The notes under the pieces are model-generated. The model searched no databases. It had not been told where the DNA came from and worked only from the letters and a program-made list of their open reading frames with translations. Of a DNA stretch of 64,000 bases, positions 28,058 through 37,806 are shown one piece after another (the stretch's first letter is position 1; each line of letters opens with the position of its first letter). The position numbers and the translations under genes are program-made. The stretch is from contig CAWCUZ010000002.1 in the NCBI GenBank assembly GCA_963798795.1, positions 186,001-250,000 on the forward strand, read 5' to 3'. Source of the DNA: CAWCUZ01 sp963798795 (GTDB lineage Bacteria; Acidobacteriota; Vicinamibacteria; Vicinamibacterales; SCN-69-37).

Positions 28058-28859
28058 ATGCCGCTCGACGAATACCGCCGCAAGCGCGACTTCAGGAAAT
28101 CCCCCGAGCCGGCGGGCCGGCCGGCGTCCGGCCGCCGCGTGCCGCGCGGCACGCCGCGCTTCTTCTGCGTGCAGAAGCACCTGGCCAGCCACCTGCACTA
28201 CGACTTCCGAATCGAACACCACGGCGTGCTGCTGTCGTGGGCCGTGCCGAAGGGGCCGTCGCTGGACCCGAAGGTCAAGCGGCTGGCCATGCACGTGGAG
28301 GATCATCCCGTCGAATACGGCACGTTCGAGGGCGTCATTCCCGAGGGCTATGGCGCCGGTCTGGTGATGCTCTGGGACCAGGGCACCTGGACGCCGGAGG
28401 AGGACGACGTCGACGCGGCGCTGGCCAAGGGCGACCTCAAGTTCACGCTCGACGGCTACAAGCTCAAGGGATCCTGGGTGCTGGTACGCACGCGGGGCTA
28501 TGGCGGGAATCGCGGCGACGGCCGGAGCTGGCTGCTCATCAAGCACCGCGACGAGTGGTCCGGCGACGTGGACATCGTCGAGTTCGCGCCGCTCAGCGTC
28601 AAGTCGGCCGCCGACTTCCCCGAGATCCTCGCGGCCGAGAGCCCCGACGTCTGGCGCACCAACCGGCCCGTCTCGGGCGGCGAGACCGGTGCTATGCTTC
28701 GACGAGATCATCGAGAAGGCCGCGGCGCTCAAGCACGAACGAGCCCAGCGCGCCTCGTCCTCTCGAACGCGTAACACGCGCAAGACGTCGGGTTCCAGGC
28801 CGGCCGCACGGAGCGCCGGCCGCCGCTCCGCCACGACACGCGGGCGGCGTTCGCGTTGA
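28058..28859 (+). CDS. Stand-alone LigD-type 3'-phosphoesterase domain protein
   Basis: About 265 residues if one frame change near 28692 is repaired; otherwise the frame ends at 28774. FCVQKHLASHLHYDFRIEH, LLSWAVPKGPS and EYGTFEGVIPEGYGAG are the conserved blocks of the LigD PE domain, with the metal-binding His and Asp residues in HLHYDFR. These enzymes remove 3'-terminal ribonucleotides and phosphates at broken DNA ends. The repaired C-terminus is Arg/Ser-rich, suiting DNA binding. No Ku, ligase or polymerase domain is present. Confidence 0.85.
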
Positions 28860-28870
28860 GGGAGGTTCGT

Positions 28871-29307
28871 GTGCGCAGCGTTCTCGTCACTGTCTGTGCT
28901 GTCACTCTCGCGGCCGTCGTCTCGGCCGCTCCGCAAAAGCCGTCGGGCGACCAGCAGGCCCAGGCGCCCAGGACCGAGGCCAAAACGCCTGCCGCGCTGA
29001 CCGGCAAGTGGACCATGTCGGTCGACACGCCGAACGGCTCGCATCAGACCCTGCTCACCCTGAAGCAGGAGGGCAAGAAATCACCGGCTCGTCGGAAAGC
29101 GAAATGGGAACCGCGGCCATCGAGGGCGAGTTCGTCGACGGCAAGCTGTCGTTCGCCATCTCGTTCGACAGCCAGAACGGGCCGCTGCAGGTCGCCTTCA
29201 GCGGCGCGCTCAAGGATGACGGCACGCTGGCCGGCACGCTGTCGTTCGGCGAGGGCATGGACGATATGACGTGGCACGCAGAACGCGTGAAGGACACAAC
29301 CCGGTGA
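28871..29307 (+). CDS. Small secreted beta-rich protein (copy 1, frameshifted)
   Basis: About 145 residues. GTG 28871 follows GGAGG by five bases; a signal peptide ends around VVSAAPQ. The mature part reads TGKWTMSVDTPNGSHQTLL, then a frame change near 29085, then ITGSSESEMGTAAIEGEFVDG. The pattern of a strand-rich domain with a final MTWHAERV is shared with the next gene, so the two are tandem paralogues. Function is unknown; a lipocalin-like small barrel is possible. Confidence 0.65.
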
Positions 29308-29767
29308 CGCGACTGGCTCAATCCATCGGGAGCGCCGCGGCCGCTCTGGGTATCGCGTCGCTCGCCGGCGCCGCGCTCGTCGCCCAGTCCGGCGGCCAGG
29401 CGCCGGCCCCCAGGCCGGCCGACGTCGCCGGCAGGTGGTCGATGACCATCGTGATGGACGTCGGCACCGGCACGCCCGCGCTCGAGCTCAAACAGGAAAG
29501 CGACAAGCTGTCCGGGACCTACACTGGCAACTACGGCTCGTACGCCGTCGAAGGCCGATCAAGGGCCGGGCGATCGAGTTCTGGTTCACGATGAACGCCG
29601 GCGGCGAGGACATGACGATGGACTTTGCCGGCGAGGTCGCGGAAGACGGCAAGTCCATGAAGGGCACCGCGAGCATGGCGTCGATGGGCGACGCGACGTG
29701 GAGCGCGGCAAGGAAGAAGACGGCACCAACAGACATCACGTCGCCGCGCAGGAACGTAGAGGCGTAG
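29304..29767 (+). CDS. Small secreted beta-rich protein (copy 2, frameshifted)
   Basis: About 153 residues, paralogous to the preceding gene. Its GTG overlaps the previous stop (GTGA). It has a signal peptide, then AGRWSMTIVMDVGTGTPAL, LKQESDKLSGTYTG and, after a frame change near 29545, IKGRAIEFWFTMN and GEVAEDGKSMKGTASM, ending with an ATWSAARK block equivalent to the copy 1 end. The 'K...GTY.G..G...VEG' pattern is common in acidobacterial hypothetical proteins. Confidence 0.65.
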
Positions 29768-29777
29768 TGCGAAACGG

Positions 29778-30776
29778 CTAGGTGTGTTTCTCTTGAACAG
29801 GCTCTTGCGCATCGAACAGTACGCCCTGCGCGAGGGCGGCCCAGACGGCCCCGCGCAGGCGTGAACGATCGTGGCGGGCGATGGGCCCGCGCCAGAACGC
29901 GCCCTCGACCACGCGGCAGCTCTTCGGCATGGCGCCCGCCGGCAGCAGCGCCTTGTGCTCGCGCGCGTAGCGCGCGAGCACGGCGCCTTTCGGCGGATCG
30001 ACGTTGAGAATCACGGTGTCGACGCGGCGACCGATCGCGTCCTGGAGCCGCGCGATCGCGTCGGCCGCCGTGAATCCGGCCATCCCGCGTCCTTCCGTGA
30101 GCAGGTTCGCGATGTAGATCACCGGGCCCGACATCGCCTGCAGCGCCTCGCGGCATCCCTCCACCAGGAAGATCGGCAACAGACTGGTGTAGAAGCTGCC
30201 GGGGCCGATCACGACGGCATCGAGCGATCGGATCGTCTCGGCCACCCTCGGGTGGATCGGCACCGGCGGGTCGAGCCACACGTTCTCGATCGCCCGGCCG
30301 TCGGCCTGCCCCAGATCCACCTCCGTCTCGCCTCGGCTCGTGGAGCCGTCGGCATGGCGCGCGCACAGCGTCGACCGGTCGACGGTGATCGGCCAGACGT
30401 AGCCGCGGCAGCCAAGCAGCACCCGGAGGCCGTCGACGGCCGCCAGGAAGTCGCCCGTGTACTGCTCCATCATCGACAGGAGGAGGTTGCCGCCGGTGTG
30501 GCCGCCGAGCCGCTGGTGTTCGAGCATCGGTAGCCGCGACAGCAGGATCTCGCGCGCCTCGGGCTCGCTGCGTGCCAGCGCCAGGGCGCACTTGAGCACG
30601 TCTCCCGGCGGCAGCACGCCCAGCTCGTCCCGGAGCTGCCCCGACGAGCCGCCGGTATCGAACATGGTGACGATGGCGTGGACCTCGACCCAGGGGTTGT
30701 TCTTCAACCCGCCGAGGAGGCTGGGCAATCCGGTGCCGCCGCCAAAGCCGCCGACCTTGAGCACCCGCAAACGCAT
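29778..30776 (-). CDS. yvcK: YvcK/CofD-like protein (gluconeogenesis factor)
   Basis: 332 residues. KVGGFGGGTGLPSLLGGLK at the N-terminus and TMFDTGGSSGQLRDE are the nucleotide-sugar-binding motifs of YvcK proteins; LGGHTGGNLLL and VIGPGSFYTSLLPIF follow as expected. YvcK family members bind UDP-sugars and are needed for growth on gluconeogenic substrates and for normal cell shape in other bacteria. It does not adjoin the usual whiA/rapZ genes. Only ten bases separate its end from the secreted protein on the other strand. Confidence 0.9.
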   Translation of the reverse strand: MRLRVLKVGGFGGGTGLPSLLGGLKNNPWVEVHAIVTMFDTGGSSGQLRDELGVLPPGDVLKCALALARSEPEAREILLSRLPMLEHQRLGGHTGGNLLLSMMEQYTGDFLAAVDGLRVLLGCRGYVWPITVDRSTLCARHADGSTSRGETEVDLGQADGRAIENVWLDPPVPIHPRVAETIRSLDAVVIGPGSFYTSLLPIFLVEGCREALQAMSGPVIYIANLLTEGRGMAGFTAADAIARLQDAIGRRVDTVILNVDPPKGAVLARYAREHKALLPAGAMPKSCRVVEGAFWRGPIARHDRSRLRGAVWAALAQGVLFDAQEPVQEKHT

Positions 30777-30845
30777 GACAGGCCATTCTACCGGCGGCGG
30801 CCGGCCGGCGCGGTGCGGTAGAGTGAGCGGCGGATTGGTTTGCTG

Positions 30846-31349
30846 ATGCTGCTGGCGCTGGATGTGCTGCTCTCCGAGTTCGACGCCGAGATGGCGCTCG
30901 CGCGCGACGTGCTGGCGCGGGTGCCCGACGAGGCGCTGGCCTGGCGGCCGCACGAACGGTCGTTCTCGATGAGCGAGCTGGCCACGCATGTCGCGCTGCT
31001 GCCGCGCTGGGGGCAGTCCATCCTGGAACGCAGCGGCTACGACCTCGGGCAGGGCGCCGATGTCCCGCCGCGTGCCGAAACGAGCCGCGACCGCATCCTG
31101 GAGCTGTTCGACCGGAATCTCGGCGACGTGCGTGCGCGGCTGCGCAGGCTCTCCGCGCCCGAGTTGGCCGAACCCTGGACGCTCTCGCGCGGAGGGCACG
31201 TGGTGATGTCGATGCCCCGGCTCGCCGCGGTGCGGCGCTTCCTGATGAACCATCTGGTGCACCATCGCGGCCAGTTGACCGTCTACCTGCGCCTCCAGAA
31301 CGTCCCGCTGCCGCCAATGTACGGGCCGTCGGCCGACGAACGGATGTGA
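30846..31349 (+). CDS. DinB-family metal-binding four-helix protein
   Basis: 167 residues. The fold is indicated by LDVLLSEFDAEMALARDVLA, ELATHVALLPRWGQSIL and FLMNHLVHHRGQLTVYLR. The three metal-ligand His residues correspond to ATHVALL and NHLVHHRGQ. DinB-like proteins include thiol-dependent transferases, but this protein's substrate is unknown. An in-frame TTG at 30840 is an alternative start. Its stop overlaps the next gene's GTG (GTGA). Confidence 0.85.
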   Translation: MLLALDVLLSEFDAEMALARDVLARVPDEALAWRPHERSFSMSELATHVALLPRWGQSILERSGYDLGQGADVPPRAETSRDRILELFDRNLGDVRARLRRLSAPELAEPWTLSRGGHVVMSMPRLAAVRRFLMNHLVHHRGQLTVYLRLQNVPLPPMYGPSADERM

Positions 31350-32830
31350 CCGTCACGCGCGCCATCGGATGGACCGCCGGCACGGCCGCGTTCGTCCTGC
31401 TGGCCACTGCCAACTCCGCCGGCTACCGCTTCGGCGCGTCCGACCAGGCCTTCTACGTGCCGGCCGTCCTGCACGCACTGCATCCGGCGTGGTTTCCCCA
31501 CGACCGCCTGCTGCTCGAGGTCCAGACCCGTTTCCTGCTGGCCGACGACCTGTTCGCGTGGATCTCGGGGTGGACCGGCCTGGGACTGCCGATCCTCTTT
31601 CTCGGTTTCTACCTCGCCGGCCTCGGACTTCTGTTCGCTGCGGCCGCCGCGCTCGCGCGCGCGCTGCGCTCGTCGCTGTGGACGGCCGCCGCGCTGATCC
31701 TGCTCCTGACCCTGCGGCACCAGATCACCGGAACGGGCGCCAACTCGCTCGAGGGCTATCTGCATCCGCGCATGCTGGCGTTCGCCTGCGGTGTCGCGGC
31801 GCTCGCCGGTCTGGTCGCCGGTCGATCGGCCTGGATGTGGACCTGGACCGCCATCGCCGCCGTGTTCCATCCGACCACTGCGGCATGGTTCGCGATCGCG
31901 TGTGCGGCGGGACTCGCGATCGCCGATCCCGCATGGCGGCGCCGGGCATGGATCCCGGGGCTCGTTCTGGTCGCGGGCGGGCTGTGGGCCGTCACCGCCG
32001 GGCCGCTGGCGGGCCGGCTCATCCGCATGGACCCGGACTGGCTGGCGGTCCTGTCCGACAAGGCCTACCTGTTCCCGTCGCGATGGAAGCTCTCGGCGTG
32101 GGTCGTCAACCTCGCCTATCTCCCGCTGATTTTCGTGGTGTGGCGCTCACGCCGGGTGCGCGGACTCGCGCAGCCCGGCGAACGCGCCCTCGTCGCGGGC
32201 CTCGGCGTCCTGGTCGTGCTGTTCCTCGGCTGGCTGCCGTTCGCGATGGCGCACGTCGCGCTGGCCGTGCAGCTTCAGGTGAATCGCGTGTTCTGGATGC
32301 TCGACGTGGTCTGTGCGGCCTATCTGGCCTGGTGGCTCGCCGATGTCGTCGCGCGGACGCGCCGCGGGCGTCTCGTCCTCGTGAGCGCCCTCGCGGCCCT
32401 GTCGGTCGGCCGCGGCGCGTACATCCTCACCGTCCGGCAGCCCGATCGGGCGTTGTTCCGCGTCGGGCTGCCGCCCACGCCCTGGACCGACGCGATGGCA
32501 TGGATCGCGACGCAGCCAACGGACTGGAACGTGCTCGCCGATCCGGGACACGCCTGGAAGTACGGCGCCAGTGTGCGCGTCGCGGCTGGACGCGACACGG
32601 TCCTCGAGGCGGTCAAGGACAGCGCGATGTCGATGTACGACCGGAGCCTGGCCGCGCGCGTGGCCGACCGCACGGCCGCGCTGGCCGATTTTGGTACGCT
32701 CGATACCGCGAACGCCCGGCGGCTCGCCGCGCGATACGACGCGGACGTCGTGGTCGTGCCGCTGGCGCACCGGCTGGATCTGCCGCTGCTCTACCGGAAT
32801 GACGGGTTCGCGGTCTATGGAACACGATGA
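31346..32830 (+). CDS. Polytopic membrane protein, possibly GT-C-like
   Basis: 494 residues with about ten membrane helices and a C-terminal soluble part of roughly 120 residues ending near YRNDGFAVYGTR. The layout, with an early extracytoplasmic loop (ASDQAFYVPAVLHALHP) followed by helices, resembles GT-C fold glycosyltransferases. However, no clear DxD/DxE catalytic pair stands out, so the assignment is open. It is translationally coupled to DinB upstream and to the YheT-like hydrolase downstream. Confidence 0.55.
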   Translation: MTVTRAIGWTAGTAAFVLLATANSAGYRFGASDQAFYVPAVLHALHPAWFPHDRLLLEVQTRFLLADDLFAWISGWTGLGLPILFLGFYLAGLGLLFAAAAALARALRSSLWTAAALILLLTLRHQITGTGANSLEGYLHPRMLAFACGVAALAGLVAGRSAWMWTWTAIAAVFHPTTAAWFAIACAAGLAIADPAWRRRAWIPGLVLVAGGLWAVTAGPLAGRLIRMDPDWLAVLSDKAYLFPSRWKLSAWVVNLAYLPLIFVVWRSRRVRGLAQPGERALVAGLGVLVVLFLGWLPFAMAHVALAVQLQVNRVFWMLDVVCAAYLAWWLADVVARTRRGRLVLVSALAALSVGRGAYILTVRQPDRALFRVGLPPTPWTDAMAWIATQPTDWNVLADPGHAWKYGASVRVAAGRDTVLEAVKDSAMSMYDRSLAARVADRTAALADFGTLDTANARRLAARYDADVVVVPLAHRLDLPLLYRNDGFAVYGTR

Positions 32831-33882
32831 GCCTGCCGGCGACTGATTGGCGAAGCGTCGCCCCGAACGGGGCGGCCGCCGGCGCGTTCGTGCCTCGACG
32901 GTGGCTGCGGAATGGCCATGCGATGACCGTCTTCGCCTGGGCGAGCCGCCGGCGGTTCGCCGGTCTTCCGCCCGCCGAAGCGCGGCTGTTTCAGGTCGCG
33001 CCGGACTCGCAGGTGCTGGCGCACTGTTACTGGCAGTCGGACCGTACGCGCCGTCCCACCCTGCTCGTGCTGCACGGCCTCGAGGGATCGAGCGAGGCGC
33101 ACTATATGCGCGGCTTTGCGGACAAGGCGTGGCGCCACGGCTGGAACACGGTGCTGCTCAACCAGCGCAACTGCGGCGGCACCGAACATCTGACGCCGCA
33201 TCTCTACCACTCCGGACTGACCGGCGATCCCCGGACGGTCATTCGCACGCTCGCGGCGGAGGGCATCCGCGACGTGCTGCTGGTGGGGTATTCGCTGGGA
33301 GGCAATCTCACGCTGAAGCTGGCGGGCGAACTCGGGGATTCGGACGACCTGCCGCTGGTCGCGGTCGCCGCCGTGAGTCCGACCGTCGATTTGAGTGCGT
33401 GCGTGCGCGCGATCGAGCGGCCGCCGAATATCGTGTACCACTGGAACTTCGTCCGCAGCCTCAAGATGCGCATGCGGCGCAAGGCCGCTGCCTGGCCCGG
33501 GCGCTTCGACCTGGCGCCGCTCGACTCGATCCGGTCAATCAGGCGTTTCGACGCCGTCTACACGGCACCGCTCCACGGGTTCACGGACGAGGAGGACTAC
33601 TATCATCGCGCCAGCGCGCTCCGCGTGGCCGAGGGCATCCGGCGCCCGACCCTGCTGCTGGCGGCCGCCAACGATCCGTTCGTGCCGCCCGTCCAGTTCG
33701 CGGCGCCGGGCCTCGCAGACAATCCGGCGGTCCGTCTGCGGGTCGAGCCGTTCGGCGGGCACTGCGGGTTCGTCGGTCGGGCCGTCGACGGAGACGATGG
33801 GTTCTGGGCGGAGGCGACCGTGATCGAGTTTTTCGCGGGCCTCATCGGGGCCCGAGACCGCGGCGCTCCAGCGCCTCGCTGA
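32827..33882 (+). CDS. YheT-family alpha/beta hydrolase
   Basis: 351 residues. LLVLHGLEGSSEAHYMRG carries the oxyanion loop; GYSLGGNLTLK holds the nucleophile Ser of GXSXG; the acid and His are likely in NDPFVPP and GGHCGFVG. LLNQRNCGGTEHLTPHLYHSG is diagnostic of the YheT/EMB8 group, putative esterases of unknown substrate. The ATG overlaps the previous stop (ATGA). The 3' end overlaps the convergent DUF72 gene by 41 bases. Confidence 0.88.
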   Translation: MSLPATDWRSVAPNGAAAGAFVPRRWLRNGHAMTVFAWASRRRFAGLPPAEARLFQVAPDSQVLAHCYWQSDRTRRPTLLVLHGLEGSSEAHYMRGFADKAWRHGWNTVLLNQRNCGGTEHLTPHLYHSGLTGDPRTVIRTLAAEGIRDVLLVGYSLGGNLTLKLAGELGDSDDLPLVAVAAVSPTVDLSACVRAIERPPNIVYHWNFVRSLKMRMRRKAAAWPGRFDLAPLDSIRSIRRFDAVYTAPLHGFTDEEDYYHRASALRVAEGIRRPTLLLAAANDPFVPPVQFAAPGLADNPAVRLRVEPFGGHCGFVGRAVDGDDGFWAEATVIEFFAGLIGARDRGAPAPR

Positions 33883-34576
33883 ACGCGCGGGCGAACTCGG
33901 GGCCCTTGCCTTCTTCTTCGTGCTTGAAGTACACGAACACCTCCGACCACGCGTCCCCGCGGCCGGCGATGGCGTCCGCCCAGCGCTCCAGGTCCGCCGG
34001 CGTGTAGCCCTCGTCGCGGAGGCGGAAGTAGCCGTGCCGCGCCGTGGGTCGCACCGGCGTCGTCCTGTCGCCGGAATCCGCGATGCAGAGCGCGGCGTTG
34101 TGCCGGGCGAGCCGCTCGAAGACCGGCTCGTCCAGCCATGACTCGTGGCGGAACTCGAACGCGATCCGCAGATCCGGCGGCACGACGGCGAGAAACTGCT
34201 CGAGGCGCGGCAGGTCGCAACGGAACGTCGGCGCCAGCTGGAACAGCAGCGGGCCGAGATGGGGTCCGAGGACGCGCGCGCTCTCGGCGAAGAACTGGAC
34301 CAGTTCCGCCGCGTCGTTCAGCCGACGGTCGTGCGTGATGCGCCGCGGCGCCTTGAGGGCGTACGTGAATCCCTCCGGCGCCTGCCCGCGCCAGCCGGTC
34401 GTCGTCTTCACCGTCGGCATGCGATAGAAGGTGTAGTTGATCTCGACCGTGCGGAACCGCTCGCTGTAGAAGCCGAACATCTTCGAGGCGGACAGGTCGT
34501 CTGGATAGAACGTGCCGCGCCACTCGGGGTAGTTGTAGCCGGAGGTGCCGACGTGGACGAGGGGGCTGTGGGCCAT
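33842..34576 (-). CDS. DUF72 (YecE-like) TIM-barrel protein
   Basis: 244 residues. HVGTSGYNYPEWRGTFYP, VEINYTFYRMP and YALKAPRRITHDRRL are the conserved blocks of DUF72, a TIM-barrel family of unknown function. YFRLRDEGY and VYFKHEEEGKGPEFA complete the family pattern. It overlaps the YheT-like gene tail to tail by 41 bases, which may make the two antagonistic at RNA level. A perfect 7-base-stem hairpin lies two bases upstream of its start codon. Confidence 0.9.
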   Translation of the reverse strand: MAHSPLVHVGTSGYNYPEWRGTFYPDDLSASKMFGFYSERFRTVEINYTFYRMPTVKTTTGWRGQAPEGFTYALKAPRRITHDRRLNDAAELVQFFAESARVLGPHLGPLLFQLAPTFRCDLPRLEQFLAVVPPDLRIAFEFRHESWLDEPVFERLARHNAALCIADSGDRTTPVRPTARHGYFRLRDEGYTPADLERWADAIAGRGDAWSEVFVYFKHEEEGKGPEFARAFSEALERRGLGPR

Positions 34577-34577
34577 G

Positions 34578-34592
34578 TGGGGTCGGACCCCA
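34578..34592. terminator. TGGGGTC-G-GACCCCA hairpin between efflux operon and DUF72
   Basis: A perfect 7-base stem with a 1-base centre lies 32 bases past the end of the last efflux permease and two bases before the DUF72 ATG, both on the minus strand. It could terminate the efflux transcript or cover the DUF72 start site. Confidence 0.4.
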
Positions 34593-34623
34593 GTTTCACC
34601 CCAACCGGCTCCGTCTGGGAAGC

Positions 34624-35744
34624 CCTACGCGCGCTTGTGCGATCGAAACGCGGCCAGCGTCAGCACCGCGACGCCCCAGACGGCCAGCGCCGCAAAGTCG
34701 CGGCCAGAGGACCTCCAACCCGACGCCTTTCAGAAAGATGCCGCGCACGATCACGAGGAAGTACCGCAGCGGAATGATCGTCGTGACCCATTGGATGACG
34801 CGCGGCATGTTCTCGATCGGGAAGATGAAGCCCGACAGGTACACCATCGGGATCAGGAAGAAGAACGTCGACGTCATCATCGCCTGCTGCTGGGTCGTCG
34901 AGACGGTCGACACGAACAGGCCGAGCCCCAGCGTGCACAGCAGGTAGGTCAGGCTCGCCGCCAACAGCAGCGGCACGCTGCCGCGGAGCGGCACCTGAAA
35001 CCAGAACACGGCCACGGCGAGCACCAGCAGCACGTCGACGAACCCGACCAGTGCGTACGGCAGGAGCTTGCCGAGGATCAGGTCCCAGCGACCGAGCGGC
35101 GTGACGTTCAGCTGCTCGAGCGTGCCCAGCTCGCGCTCGCGCACGATCGCCATCGACGACAGGTTCGCCGTGACCAGCAGGAGCAGCAGCGCCAGCACGC
35201 CCGGCACCATGAAGTTCTTGCTCTCGAGCTGCGGGTTGAACCACACGCGTACCCGTCCATCGATGCGGTTGAGTCGCACGCCGAGGGCCGCCGCCCGCTC
35301 GGTGTTGAACTCCCCCACCAGGGCCGTGGCGTATGCCAGCGCGACCCCGGACGAGTTCGAGTCGGTGCCGTCCGCCAGCAACTGCACGGTACGCTGGCTC
35401 TCGGGCCCGCCGCTCCCGAGCGCGTCCGCCAGCCCGCGCGGAATGACGAGCGCCAGCCAGGCCCGGCCCCTCGCCAGGTCGTCGTCGACGCCGGCCGGCG
35501 CCATCTCTTCGCCGACCACCTGGAAGTAGGGCGATGCCGCGAAATGCTCGACGAGCCGGCGGCTGACGGGCGTGCGGTCGCCGTCGACGACCACGATCGG
35601 CACGTGGTTGATGTCGGTCGTCGCCGCGTAGCCGAGCATCGTCAGCTGCAGGATGGGGGCGACGACGATGATGCCGATGAGGCGCGGCGTCTGCCGGAGT
35701 TCGAGGAACTCCTTCCAGATGAGGGTGCGGATCCGGCGTCTCAT
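34624..35744 (-). CDS. ABC-2 type transporter permease (second of the efflux operon)
   Basis: About 373 residues after repairing one frame change near 34697; the repaired tail reads VWGVAVLTLAAFRSHKRA. The N-terminus MRRRIRTLIWKEFLELRQTPR and one early helix are followed by a large extracytoplasmic domain and five more helices, with SMAIVRERELGTLEQLNVTP as the ABC-2 coupling region. It resembles YbhR/YhhJ exporters. Its start overlaps the stop of the first permease (ATGA). Confidence 0.85.
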
Positions 35745-36845
35745 CGGCGGCTCAGCCTCACCGCCGACACGCCCAGCATGACGACGGCGTAGATGACGAG
35801 CGGGACCAGCGCCGAGCCGAGCGCGGCCATCGGCAGCCCTTTGAGCACGATGCCGCGCAGCGCGACGAGGAAGTAGCGCGCCGGCACGAGCGTAGTGACG
35901 TACTGGAGCGCCACCGGCATGCTCGAGATCGGGAAGATGAACCCCGACAGGATGAGCGTCGGCAGGAACGCCACCAGCGCGGCGACCTGGAACGCCACCT
36001 GCTGCGTGTCGGCGAGGGTCGACACGAGCAGCCCGGTGCCGAGCGCCCCGACGAGGAACACCGCGACCACGAGCGACAGGTCGAGCCAGTCGCCGCGCAT
36101 CGGCAGCCCGAACAGCGCCATCGCGGCCAGAATGACCAGCATGGCCGACGCCTGCGACAGCACGAGATACGGCACCGTCTTGCCCACCACGAACGACGGC
36201 GTCGAAATCGGCGCCATCCGGACCTGCTCCATCGTCCCGTTCTCCTTCTCGCGGACGATCGACAGCGCCGTCGACATGACCGCGGTGATCATCGAGATGA
36301 ACGCGATGAGCCCCGGCACGAGGAAGAGCGTGCTCCGGAGTTCCGGGTTGTACCAGACGCGCGGCTGGACCGCGACGAGCGGCAGCCGGACGCCCGGACC
36401 GTTCCCGAGCGTGAGGGCGGCCTGCCGCAGCACGGCGTCCGCGTAGCCGAGCACGGTCGATGCCGTGTTCGCGTTGTCGCCGTTGAGCAGCACCTGCACG
36501 GATGCGGTCCCGCCCTCGCGCAGGCGGCGCGAGAAGTCCTCCGGAACGACGAGCACGGCGCGCACCGCGCCTCGGTCCATCAGGTCGTCGATTTCGGCGT
36601 CCGAGGCCGCCGTCGCGACGACGTCGAAATACGTGGATCGGATGAAGTCCGCGACGAGCGCCCGGCTGTCAGCCGAGCCGTCCCGGTCCTGCACGCCGAG
36701 CGCCACGTGCCGGATGTCGAAGTTGAGCGCGTAGCCGTACAGGAACAGGAAGAACGCGGGGACGAAGATGAGGATGAACAGCGTGCGCCGGTCGCGGACG
36801 GATCTGCCGCAGCTCCTTGACCGCCACCGCCCAGGCGCGGCTCAC
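35741..36845 (-). CDS. ABC-2 type transporter permease (first of the efflux operon)
   Basis: About 368 residues, with one frame change near 36795 after MSRAWAVAVKELRQI. The repaired N-terminus gives a membrane helix (ILIFVPAFFLFLYGYAL), then a large soluble domain and five helices; STALSIVREKENGTMEQV is the coupling helix region. It is the heterodimer partner of the next permease, as in the YbhS-YbhR pair. GTG 36845 overlaps the ATPase stop. Confidence 0.82.
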
Positions 36846-37806
36846 GCGGGCGTCCCTTGCTCCACGCGATCGACGACGTCGAGGAATACGTCCTCGAGCG
36901 ACGGCACGACGGGCTGGGCGCTCGTGACGTCGAGGCCGGCCGCGTCGAGCGCCCGCCGCAGGTCGTCGGCCGATCGCCGCGCCCCGCCGCAGCACGGCGT
37001 GGACGGACCGTGCCGAACAGGCTCGTCTTCTCGACGATCGGGCAGCCGATCGAGCGCGGCTCATCGCCGCCACCGGATCGGCCGACCGCACCTCGACGAT
37101 CGGCCGGTCCGCGAAGGCGCGCTTGAGCTCGGCGATGGTGCCGAGCGCGGCCAGCCGGCCCGCGTGGATGATGGCGACCCGGTCGCAGCGCTCCGCCTCG
37201 TCCAGGTAGTGCGTCGTGACGAGCACGGTCGTGCCGGACGTGCGCCAGGCTCGTCGATCAGCCGCCAGAAATCGCGGCGCGACACCGGGTCGACGCCGCC
37301 GGTCGGCTCGTCGAGGAAGACGATGGGCGGCTCGTGCAGCAGCGCGCAGCCGAGCGCGAGCCGCTGCCGCCAGCCGCCCGACAGGTCGCGGGCCAGTTCG
37401 CGCTCCCGGCCCACCAGCCCGGCCATCTCGAGCGCGAAGCGCCGCCGTCGTTTCGAGCCGCGTCGCCACTCAGCCCGTACAGACCGGCATAGAACCGGAT
37501 GTTCTGATCGACGGTCAGCAGCTCGTACAGCGAAAACCGCTGCGACATGTAGCCGATGCGGCGCTTGACGCGCTTCCGGGTCCCGCGCCACGTCGATGCC
37601 GTCGACGACGGCGCGACCCGACGTCGGCGTCGAGCAGGCCGCACAGCATGCGGATCGTCGTGGACTTGCCGGCGCCGTTGCTGCCGAGGAAGCCGAACAC
37701 CTCGCCCCGTGCCACGTCGAAACTCACGTCGTCGCACGGCCACGAAGCGGCCGAAGTGGCGCGTCAGCCGGTCGACGTGGATCGCGACGGCCGCCTCATC
37801 GGCCAT
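36842..37806 (-). CDS. ABC transporter ATPase for drug efflux (frameshifted)
   Basis: About 320 residues after around five frame repairs. Walker A is FGFLGSNGAGKSTT, the signature is DLSGGWRQRLALGCAL and Walker B is PPIVFLDEPTGGVDP. IGYMSQRFSLYELLTVDQNI is the usual Q-loop region of YbhF/YhiH-type exporters. Start and stop overlap neighbours on both sides (TGATG with TolC, GTGA with the permease). It pairs with the second ATPase encoded at 39-40 kb. Confidence 0.82.
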
